From assembly GCA_020854235.1 (NCBI GenBank), contig JADZFW010000023.1:1-49125 (forward strand): a DNA stretch of 49,125 nucleotides, read 5' to 3'. The position numbers and the translations under genes were made by a program. Below are positions 42,647 to 49,125 of the stretch, one piece after another. The notes beneath the pieces were generated by a model, which was not told where the DNA came from, did no database searches, and saw nothing but the letters and a program-made list of their open reading frames with translations. Source of the DNA: Flavobacteriaceae bacterium. Lineage in GTDB: Bacteria > Bacteroidota > Bacteroidia > Flavobacteriales > Flavobacteriaceae. How positions within the stretch are numbered: the stretch's first letter is position 1; every line of letters begins with the position of its first letter.

Positions 42647-44071
42647 CTATAAACTAATGGAAATATACTCAACCCTATTATCTGTATTGAGAATTTGCAA
42701 CGTGACGTATGGATTGTCTTTATACATTCTCAAATATTGTTCAACATCATCCACTTTGGAAACTTTCTGACGTTCAACTGCCAAAATAACAGCACCTTCA
42801 TTGATACCATATTTTTTAAATGAATCGTTGTTTAACTTTACTATTGAAACTCCGTAAGTAATATTATATAGTTTTTTCTGCTGACTACTCAATTCTGATA
42901 ATTCCATTCCTAATACATTATCAATAAATTCAGTAGCTCCATACGTTTCTTTTCCAAATTCATTTTTTAACACCACCGGAATTACTTGTTCTGTTCCATT
43001 TCGCAATACGGTAACTTGAATTTGATCGCCTGGTCGGTGGGCATTCATTTGTCCGTTTAAATCGGCTAACTTTTTAATTTTGACATTATTAATTTGAACA
43101 ATGATGTCATTGATTTTTAAATTGGATTCGGATGCAGCTCCTTTTTCGATAATTTTATTGATATAAATTCCTTCGGTAATATCGGTATGAAGTTCCTTGG
43201 CATTCTCAGCGTTGAGTTCCACAAATCGAATTCCCAAATAAGCACGTTGGGTGTTTCCAAATTCAACTAAATCTTCCACTACTTTTTTGGCAATGTTGGA
43301 AGGAACAGCAAAAGAATAACCAACGTACGAACCAGTCTGCGAACTGATAGCGGTATTGATACCGATTAATTCACCGCGAGTATTGACCAAAGCACCTCCA
43401 CTATTTCCGGGATTAACAGCGGCATCTGTTTGAATGTAAGATTCAATTCTTCCGTTATTGCCCAAATCTCTTCCTTTGGCACTGACTATACCTGCTGTAA
43501 CAGTGGAAGTCAAATTATACGGATTTCCTACTGCTAAAACCCATTCTCCCAATTTGACTTGATCGGAATCGGCAAAAGTGATGAAAGGCAAATCGGTAGC
43601 TTCAATTTTAACCAATGCGATATCGATGGCTTCGTCCGATCCTATGAGTTTGGCTTTGTATTCTTTTTTATTATTGAGTGTGATGGAAATTTCTGTAGCA
43701 TTTGCTACCACGTGATAATTGGTAATAATATATCCATCAGGGGAAATGATTACGCCACTTCCGGTTCCTACTTGCGTGTACTCCCTACCTTTATTGGTCC
43801 CATAAAAAAACTGTTCAAATGGATCTACATACGTTTGAACAGCCGTGTTTTTGACGTGTACAACAGCATCTACTGTGGCTTCAGCGGCATTGGAAAAATC
43901 GGAATTTTCTGCCGCAATCAATGGATTGTTATTAAAAGCGGTTTTTACAAAACCATTGCCATTTTCGGCATACTCTACAAAATTTTTGGGTTCTAAAAAC
44001 ATTTTGTAGGCACCCAAAGTAATTCCTGCTGATAACAGAGCGATGGCTCCGTAAGAGAAAATGTTCTTCAT
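42647..44071 (-). CDS. Do/DegP-like periplasmic serine protease
   Basis: 474 residues. One N-terminal hydrophobic segment (about 5-24) acts as signal or anchor. The trypsin-like domain has the full triad: His120 (ITNYHVV), Asp150 (AIDIALV) and Ser224 (NPGNSGGAL). Two PDZ domains follow (about 275-370, YLGIRFVELN; and 385-474). Trimeric HtrA proteases degrade or refold misfolded envelope proteins under heat or redox stress. A TACTTTTG box (minus strand, 44121-44114) lies 43 bases upstream. Confidence 0.95.
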   Translation of the reverse strand: MKNIFSYGAIALLSAGITLGAYKMFLEPKNFVEYAENGNGFVKTAFNNNPLIAAENSDFSNAAEATVDAVVHVKNTAVQTYVDPFEQFFYGTNKGREYTQVGTGSGVIISPDGYIITNYHVVANATEISITLNNKKEYKAKLIGSDEAIDIALVKIEATDLPFITFADSDQVKLGEWVLAVGNPYNLTSTVTAGIVSAKGRDLGNNGRIESYIQTDAAVNPGNSGGALVNTRGELIGINTAISSQTGSYVGYSFAVPSNIAKKVVEDLVEFGNTQRAYLGIRFVELNAENAKELHTDITEGIYINKIIEKGAASESNLKINDIIVQINNVKIKKLADLNGQMNAHRPGDQIQVTVLRNGTEQVIPVVLKNEFGKETYGATEFIDNVLGMELSELSSQQKKLYNITYGVSIVKLNNDSFKKYGINEGAVILAVERQKVSKVDDVEQYLRMYKDNPYVTLQILNTDNRVEYISISL

Positions 44072-44113
44072 TTGTTTAAAAATTTAACTTTAAAATTTTA
44101 AAAAATTACATTG

Positions 44114-44121
44114 CAAAAGTA
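44114..44121 (-). promoter_or_regulatory. -7 box of the DegP-like gene
   Basis: TACTTTTG on the minus strand fits TAnnTTTG; the start codon is 42 bases downstream. No well-spaced -33 box is obvious. The remaining spacer to 44474 (about 350 bases) has no gene; another TAGCTTTG box on the plus strand is at 44338-44345, and AATTGTCAATTTTCATTGAAAATTGAAAATT-type A/T inverted repeats lie near 44127-44157. Confidence 0.45.
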
Positions 44122-44474
44122 ATGCAAATTGTCAATTTTCATTGAAAATTGAAAATTTGTCATTTCCTTATTGACACTTCAAAACTATAAATGATTTTTA
44201 TTCCAAAAAAATCTGTTAAGTGAACTTTAACTTTTTTAACTTTTCTTTTAGTCATCCAATGACTAAAGTTCATCGGACGAGTATTTGAAATATTAGGCTA
44301 ATACCTTAGTTATTAGTTAAAATTGATAAACTATGAGTAGCTTTGTATTCCTTTATGTCTTATGTATTATAACATTTCAAATAATCTACTAATAAGTCTC
44401 AGAAATCACAAAAAATAATATTTACCAGAATTGTTACTTTTCAAAAAATTTCATTCCCATTCTCAAATTTTTAA

Positions 44475-44482
44475 TAGTTTTG
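44475..44482 (+). promoter_or_regulatory. -7 box of dapF, start codon adjacent
   Basis: TAGTTTTG matches TAnnTTTG and ends four bases before the dapF ATG (44487), the same geometry as at 24734-24746. It suggests a leaderless mRNA. The -33 region is not clear; the upstream TAGCTTTG at 44338 may give a second, leadered transcript. Confidence 0.45.
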
Positions 44483-44486
44483 CTTT

Positions 44487-45266
44487 ATGAATATTACTTT
44501 TCAAAAATACCACGGAACCGGCAATGATTTCATCATGATTGACAATCGGTTGTCGGTGTTTGACGGAACAAATCACAAACGTATCGCGCAACTCTGTGAT
44601 CGACATTTTGGAATTGGCGCCGATGGTTTGATTCTATTGGAAACATCCGAAAAACATGATTTTGCCATGCGTTACTACAACGCCGATGGTTTTGAAGGCA
44701 GTATGTGTGGCAATGGTGGCCGTTGTACGGTTCATTTTGCGCAAGCTTTAGGTTTGATTACAAACCAAACGACTTTTGAAGCCATTGACGGTTTACATTA
44801 TGCTGAAATTGAAAATGGCATTATCTCTTTGCAAATGGGTAATGTGACAGCAGTTGAAGTATACGAAACCCATTGTTTTCTCCATACTGGTTCGCCTCAC
44901 CACGTAGAAATGGTAAACAATATCATGGATTTTCCGGTATATGAAGTGGGAAGACAAAAACGGTACGGAGCTCCTTATTTTGAAAAAGGCAGTAACATCA
45001 ATTTTGTAGAGCCTATAGATGCCAAAACCTTCAAAGTGAGAACTTATGAACGTGGCGTTGAAAACGAAACTTTAAGTTGCGGGACAGGTGTAACTGCCAC
45101 AGCAATTGCGCTTTACGAAACCGGAAAGATAAAAACCAATCAAGTTACTTTAGAGGTTATGGGTGGCCAACTGGAAGTGTCCTTTGAAAAAATTGGAAAC
45201 ATATATGAAAAGGTGTTTTTAAAAGGTCCGGCTACATTTGTATTTGATGGCTTTTTGAAGGAATAA
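44487..45266 (+). CDS. dapF: Diaminopimelate epimerase
   Basis: 259 residues. Both catalytic Cys are present: Cys74 in MCGNGGRC and Cys198 in LSCGTGVTATA, with KYHGTGNDFIMIDN at the start and EVMGGQLEVSF near the end. It interconverts LL- and meso-diaminopimelate for lysine and peptidoglycan synthesis in the cytosol. Downstream come a GNAT gene (44 bases away) and mltG, so peptidoglycan precursor supply and glycan-strand release may share a transcript. Confidence 0.97.
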   Translation: MNITFQKYHGTGNDFIMIDNRLSVFDGTNHKRIAQLCDRHFGIGADGLILLETSEKHDFAMRYYNADGFEGSMCGNGGRCTVHFAQALGLITNQTTFEAIDGLHYAEIENGIISLQMGNVTAVEVYETHCFLHTGSPHHVEMVNNIMDFPVYEVGRQKRYGAPYFEKGSNINFVEPIDAKTFKVRTYERGVENETLSCGTGVTATAIALYETGKIKTNQVTLEVMGGQLEVSFEKIGNIYEKVFLKGPATFVFDGFLKE

Positions 45267-45310
45267 TTGGTAAAATCTAATCCCATTAGATTACAAAAAG
45301 AATTTAGAAA

Positions 45311-45841
45311 TTGAATTTACACGGAAAAAACATAATACTCAGGCTACTCGAACCAAGTGATTTAGATTGGTTGATGGAAGTTGAAAATGACGAAAGTTTG
45401 TGGCACTTGAGTAATACGTATGTTCCATTTACTAGACAACAATTGGCTACCTATATTGAAAATGCTCATGCCGATTTATACGAAGCACTTCAAATGAGAT
45501 GGGTAGTGATTTATCAAGGTCAAAATATAGGATTGATTGACCTTTTTGATTTTGATTTATTCCACAAAAGAGCCGGAGTTGGCATTTTGATAGTGCAAGC
45601 ATTTCAAAACAAAGGTTTTGGACGAGAAGCCTTGCATATCTTAATCCGTCATGCTTTTCAATACTTGAAATTACATCAATTGTATGCCCATATCAACGCC
45701 GACAATTTGCCTAGTTTGAAATTGTTTCAAAGTCTAGGATTTGAAATAAATGGCACTAAAAAAGATTGGAATATACATGATTCTAAAACTATAGACGAAC
45801 ATTTTTTACAACTCTTCAACCCATATGAAAATCAAAACTAA
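45311..45841 (+). CDS. GNAT acetyltransferase (RimJ/RimL type)
   Basis: 176 residues, starting at TTG 45311; there is no ATG before the conserved ILRLLEPSDLDWLMEVEND opening. The acetyl-CoA loop is QNKGFGREALHILIRHAF (about 98-115) preceded by VGILIVQAF, and ADNLPSLKLFQSLGFEI is the typical last motif. Close in layout to protein or amino-acid N-acetyltransferases of the GNAT_3 group. Its last 17 bases overlap the mltG start. Confidence 0.88.
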   Translation: MNLHGKNIILRLLEPSDLDWLMEVENDESLWHLSNTYVPFTRQQLATYIENAHADLYEALQMRWVVIYQGQNIGLIDLFDFDLFHKRAGVGILIVQAFQNKGFGREALHILIRHAFQYLKLHQLYAHINADNLPSLKLFQSLGFEINGTKKDWNIHDSKTIDEHFLQLFNPYENQN

Positions 45842-46847
45842 ACTGAGCTTTTTATTTCTCATTATTGTTCTATTGGCTCTTGCAGCATTTTTTGTGTATC
45901 AAAAGATTTTTCATAGTAATGTGACAAAAAATGCCATCGTTTACATCAAAACAGGTTCTGATTTTGACGATGTACTCCATGTGTTGGAACCCTATTTAAA
46001 AAACAAAGATTCATTTTTGCTGCTGTCCAAAAAAATGAAGTATTCCCATATCAAACCCGGACGATATGAAATCAAATCGGGAATGAATAATGTGGAACTC
46101 ATTCGAATGCTACGCGCCGGATTGCAAAAACCCATCAAGATTTCTTTTAACAATCAAGAAACTTTGGAGAAATTGGCAGGTAGGCTATCTCAACAATTGG
46201 AACCTGATTCTCTCCAATTTTTAGAAATTTTCAAAGATGAAAAGTTTTTGAGTGAAAATGGTTTTGACAGAGCCAATGCCATTAGTTTGTTTATTCCAAA
46301 TTCCTACGAGTTCTATTGGAATACTTCAGCCGAAAAATTTAGAGATAAAATGCTCAAAGAATATCAAAAATTTTGGAATGACGAAAGAAAAGCCAAAGCT
46401 CAAAAACAAAATTTGACACCATTACAAGTAAGCACATTGGCTTCCATTGTGCAAAAAGAAACAGCTACTGTATCCGAACGTAAAACCGTTGCGGGCTTGT
46501 ATCTCAACAGATTGCGAGATAAAATATTACTTCAAGCTGACCCAACCGTTATTTTTGCACACAGACAAATCAAAGGTCATGATTATGAAATGAAAAGGGT
46601 TTTACTCAAAGATTTGGAAATTGATTCTCGATACAATACTTATAAATATGAAGGCTTACCGCCGGGACCAATATCCATGCCCGATATTTCTTCTATCGAA
46701 GCCGTCCTCAATCCCGAAAAACACGAATATTATTATATGTGTGCCAGTGTAACCGATTTTGGCAAACACGCTTTTGCCAAAACATTAGCCCAACACAATG
46801 TTAATGCTGCCAAGTACCAGAAATGGGTAGCCGAACAGGGTTATTAA
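45825..46847 (+). CDS. mltG: Endolytic peptidoglycan transglycosylase
   Basis: 340 residues. N-terminal transmembrane helix (about 8-28, LSFLFLIIVLLALAAFFVY), a LysM-like segment (YIKTGSDFDDVLHVLEPYL), then the YceG catalytic domain: SLFIPNSYEFYWNTS, LASIVQKETA with the catalytic Glu, GLYLNRLRDKILLQADPTVIFA, and YNTYKYEGLPPGPISMP. MltG cuts nascent glycan strands in the periplasm and sets their length. Start overlaps the GNAT gene by 17 bases. Confidence 0.96.
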   Translation: MKIKTKLSFLFLIIVLLALAAFFVYQKIFHSNVTKNAIVYIKTGSDFDDVLHVLEPYLKNKDSFLLLSKKMKYSHIKPGRYEIKSGMNNVELIRMLRAGLQKPIKISFNNQETLEKLAGRLSQQLEPDSLQFLEIFKDEKFLSENGFDRANAISLFIPNSYEFYWNTSAEKFRDKMLKEYQKFWNDERKAKAQKQNLTPLQVSTLASIVQKETATVSERKTVAGLYLNRLRDKILLQADPTVIFAHRQIKGHDYEMKRVLLKDLEIDSRYNTYKYEGLPPGPISMPDISSIEAVLNPEKHEYYYMCASVTDFGKHAFAKTLAQHNVNAAKYQKWVAEQGY

Positions 46848-46939
46848 ATCATAAAAAATGGGTTTAATGCTTTTTGGTTGCCTATTCATCTATAAAATAC
46901 TAACCCATTAATAATTGGTCGATTTATAATCCGAAACCA

Positions 46940-48064
46940 TTGAAATATATTATTTTACTATTCAATTTATCAATCCTTTGGAGTTGTCAAAAAAATACAA
47001 CTCCTAATACTTCCAGTACACCAATTCAAGAGGTAAAATATGCCAAGGGTTTTAGTATTCAAACCTATCCTCATTACCAAAAACTCACGATTCATAGGGC
47101 TTTTATAGGAGATGCCAAAGCATCTGTTTATTATTTGATTTCCCACACACAATCCATTCCCGATTCTCTTCACGGAAAAAACATCATCCGAGTACCTTTA
47201 CAAAAAATTGTAGTAACCAACACGTCACACATACCCATGTTGGAAGCTCTTGGCGTTGCGCATACACTAATAGGTTTTCCCAGCACCGATTACATATCCT
47301 CTCCACTGACCCGAACGCGAATCGAACAAGGAAAAGTTCAGGAATTAGGAAATGAACAAGCAATGAATATAGAAATATTATTGAATATCCATCCAGATGT
47401 AGTCATTGGTTTTGGAGTGGACCATCCATCCAAAATGTACGAGAACATCGACAAAATGGGTATTCCAGTCATTATGAATGCAGATTGGATGGAAGAAACA
47501 CCTTTAGGTAGAGCAGAATGGATTAAATTTTTCGGATCTTTATATGACAAAAGCTGGGAAGCCGAACAATATTTCAATACTATAGATCAAAATTATCAAA
47601 AACTCAAAAAATTAGCTCAAAAAAGCCCGAAAAGACCAACTGTTATGAGTGGTTCACTTTTTCAGGATGTTTGGTATACCGCTGCAGGAGAGAGTTTTTT
47701 AGCTCAGCTTTTACGAGATGCTCACGCACACTATCTCTGGGAAACAACCCAAGGAAATGGTAGTTTGTCACTCAGTTTGGAAAGTGTTTTGGAAAAAGGC
47801 CAAGATGCCGATTTTTGGATGGCACCAGGAGATTTTTTGACCACAACCGATTTGACTCAATCCAATTCCATTTATCAAAAGTTTAAAGCATTACCACAAG
47901 GCAAAACCTTTACATATGCTCATTTGAAAGGAAAAACCGGAGGTATGTTGTATTTTGAATCCTCACCATTGCATCCGGATTGGGTTTTAGAGGATTTTAT
48001 TCAAATATTCCATCCTGAAATACTGAATCATACTGAAATGCATTATTTTAAGGTGTTGGAATGA
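46940..48064 (+). CDS. ABC transporter substrate-binding lipoprotein (TroA/BtuF-like)
   Basis: 374 residues, starting at TTG 46940. Signal with lipobox LSILWSC, then a Thr/Ser linker. Class III binding-protein fold: VVTNTSHIPMLEALGVAHTLIGFP (N-lobe), LGNEQAMNIEILLNIHPDVVIGFG, long backbone helix, then the C-lobe with TVMSGSLFQDVWYTAAGESFLAQLLRDA and LVLEDFIQIFHPE near the end (LHPDWVLEDF). Such proteins bind iron-siderophores, heme or cobalamin; the ligand is not evident. No permease or ATPase gene is visible in the window, so it may pair with parts encoded elsewhere or in TonB-linked uptake. Confidence 0.88.
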   Translation: MKYIILLFNLSILWSCQKNTTPNTSSTPIQEVKYAKGFSIQTYPHYQKLTIHRAFIGDAKASVYYLISHTQSIPDSLHGKNIIRVPLQKIVVTNTSHIPMLEALGVAHTLIGFPSTDYISSPLTRTRIEQGKVQELGNEQAMNIEILLNIHPDVVIGFGVDHPSKMYENIDKMGIPVIMNADWMEETPLGRAEWIKFFGSLYDKSWEAEQYFNTIDQNYQKLKKLAQKSPKRPTVMSGSLFQDVWYTAAGESFLAQLLRDAHAHYLWETTQGNGSLSLSLESVLEKGQDADFWMAPGDFLTTTDLTQSNSIYQKFKALPQGKTFTYAHLKGKTGGMLYFESSPLHPDWVLEDFIQIFHPEILNHTEMHYFKVLE

Positions 48065-48181
48065 TCAAAATATTCTACATTTGAAAGAATGAACTATCAA
48101 ATCTTTTCTCATTCAAATCAATAGCTGATTAATTATTTACACAAATAATATCCTTCAAACTTCTAATCAATAAAAAAACAG

Positions 48182-48760
48182 TTACTCATACACAATTCTT
48201 ATTTTTCTTATTTTCCGATTATGAACTTTTATAAATACATTCGCATTTAACTCATTCGAAATCAAATGATAGTAAATAGAATCTTTATTTTGAAAGTTAG
48301 GCTTGCCTAAGAATTGTTTAACATACTTTACATCATTTCCAACAGTTAGATTATGCTTTATGGGCAAATAACTTGTCGAACTTGAAAATTCATGGTTTTG
48401 ATATAAACTTGTACTAAATATACTTGTCCAATCATGTTTTTCATTATGAACCACTGAATATTTAAGGTATCCGATTTCAATATTTAAATAATAGTATTTA
48501 TGAAAAAAAGTATCTTTCCTTATTAAAGCATAAACTTCATCATCTTTTTGAAGTTGGTTAATTTTAATATTCTCAGATGTAATGATAAAGTTATTCAGTT
48601 TTAAATGATTGATAGGGTCATTTAAGAAATCCCTAACATCTGTTTTTAAGTGGTTATTGGAAGTTGGTTGATTATTTTTTTGATTATTGAATACCGTATG
48701 ACAACTAATTTCAATTAAAGAAATCAACACAAAAAAACATATTTTAAAAAAATGATTCAT
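48182..48760 (-). CDS. Lipoprotein of unknown function
   Basis: 192 residues. Signal peptide with lipobox ISLIEISC (Cys at about 20). Mature part: Asn/Gln-rich linker, then a mixed alpha/beta domain (DDEVYALIRKDTFFHKYYYLNIEIGYLKYS, and a KQFLGKPN turn near the end followed by IKVHNRKIRKIRIVYE). The final 60 residues resemble SmpA/BamE-like small domains (xxVGxxxxxVxxxLGxPxxxx) but the match is only in outline. Isolated; no operon partners. Confidence 0.65.
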   Translation of the reverse strand: MNHFFKICFFVLISLIEISCHTVFNNQKNNQPTSNNHLKTDVRDFLNDPINHLKLNNFIITSENIKINQLQKDDEVYALIRKDTFFHKYYYLNIEIGYLKYSVVHNEKHDWTSIFSTSLYQNHEFSSSTSYLPIKHNLTVGNDVKYVKQFLGKPNFQNKDSIYYHLISNELNANVFIKVHNRKIRKIRIVYE

Positions 48761-48850
48761 CGTATTTATTATGTAAATATTTTTAAATGAAATTTTGCAT
48801 ACCTATTACATTTTTTTAAAAGTATTTCATGTGTTTGAATTTATTGTTTT

Positions 48851-48950
48851 TATAGGTCACACCCGCTTCGCGAGGCGAGTGTAATAGCCATTCCCGATAG
48901 CTATTGGGACATTCCCGGTTGGTATAATGTCAATCTTATGGCTATTTCAT
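48851..48950 (+). repeat. Dispersed hairpin element, copy E
   Basis: The clearest copy: TATAGGTCACACCCGC, hairpin CCGCTTCGCGAGGCGAG, then AATAGCCAT (48883-48891), palindrome TCCCGATAGCTATTGGGA, CCCGGTTGGTATAATGTC, and ATGGCTATT (48938-48946), which pairs with AATAGCCAT. It fills the spacer upstream of the lipoprotein gene (minus strand). The rest of the 365-base spacer holds only the promoter at 49079-49108. Confidence 0.7.
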
Positions 48951-49078
48951 CAATAAAAGATATTTCGTCTAGTAGCCAAATTTAAGTAATTTTTTAACAT
49001 TATATCGATTAGGTAAGACACTTTTTCAAACTTATAAATAATCTCTATCAGCAAATAAGATAATAATATCTATTTTAA

Positions 49079-49108
49079 TTGAAGAGCCATACTTAATACT
49101 TACTTTTG
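49079..49108 (+). promoter_or_regulatory. Bacteroidota promoter TTG-N19-TACTTTTG
   Basis: TTG (49079-49081), exactly 19 bases, TACTTTTG (49101-49108): the best promoter match in the window. It points rightward, to a gene starting beyond the window edge. Confidence 0.7.
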
Positions 49109-49125
49109 CCTCAAGATAAAAACAA

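Noticed and set aside
45274-45292. Hairpin AATCTAA-TCCCA-TTAGATT after dapF as a terminator
   Set aside because: No T-run follows on the plus strand, and the stem is only 7 bp of weak pairs; kept only as a possible structure before the GNAT gene.
46857-46909. AATGGGTT/AACCCATT inverted repeat after mltG as a terminator
   Set aside because: The loop is about 37 bases and no T-run follows; probably chance or a weak element.

Overview
The window is chromosomal DNA from a low-GC member of the Bacteroidota, most likely class Flavobacteriia. The indications are: promoters of the Bacteroidota type (TAnnTTTG -7 box; TTG-N19-TACTTTTG at 49079-49108), almost no Shine-Dalgarno sequences, many small Cys-anchored lipoproteins and signal peptides ending in Q, AT-rich spacers carrying CCCGATAGCTATCGGG palindromes, and ordinary flavobacterial housekeeping genes (gltA, eno, dapF, mltG, degP-like htrA, lhgO). 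No rRNA, tRNA, CRISPR array, transposase, integrase or phage gene was recognised. No species call is attempted.

Layout. 1-16 kb is an accessory-looking stretch, all on the plus strand. It holds small secreted proteins, a methyltransferase/VanW pair, a Lpp-like small lipoprotein, TerC, three VOC proteins, a zinc-ribbon protein, an SPFH protein coupled to a divergent NAD-kinase-like protein, a GH92 glycosidase, a SIMPL-domain protein, a nitroreductase and several decayed gene fragments. Spacers here carry a repeated promoter-like motif and one attC-like inverted repeat (2402-2511). 16-28 kb has a GH127-type glycosidase, two methyltransferase-fold proteins, a beta-barrel protein, a run of lipoproteins, two MFS transporters, lhgO and a GNAT enzyme. 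A 21-bp x 8 tandem array lies at 27856-28023, between convergent genes.

28-44 kb is read almost entirely from the minus strand: a GH5 enzyme with a Tag DNA glycosylase, an SpmAB-type membrane protein with a metallophosphoesterase and a coiled-coil protein, a 1-Cys peroxiredoxin, an arginine-deiminase-like set (ornithine carbamoyltransferase, carbamate kinase, amidinotransferase-fold hydrolase), citrate synthase, enolase, an EamA transporter and a DegP-like protease. Three clear Rho-independent terminators punctuate this block. 44-48 kb returns to the plus strand with dapF, a GNAT enzyme overlapping mltG, and a TroA-type binding lipoprotein. One lipoprotein on the minus strand follows.

Themes: (i) carbohydrate breakdown by scattered GH92, GH127 and GH5 enzymes without SusC/SusD partners; (ii) an arginine-to-ATP route next to central carbon enzymes; (iii) many envelope lipoproteins of unknown role; (iv) abundant structured intergenic repeats, namely a five-member hairpin element family showing compensatory base changes, 7- and 8-bp tandem repeats whose unit differs by locus, and the 21-bp palindromic array. 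The least explained items are the 21-bp array, the hairpin element family, the SPFH/NAD-kinase-like pair and the attC-like spacer.
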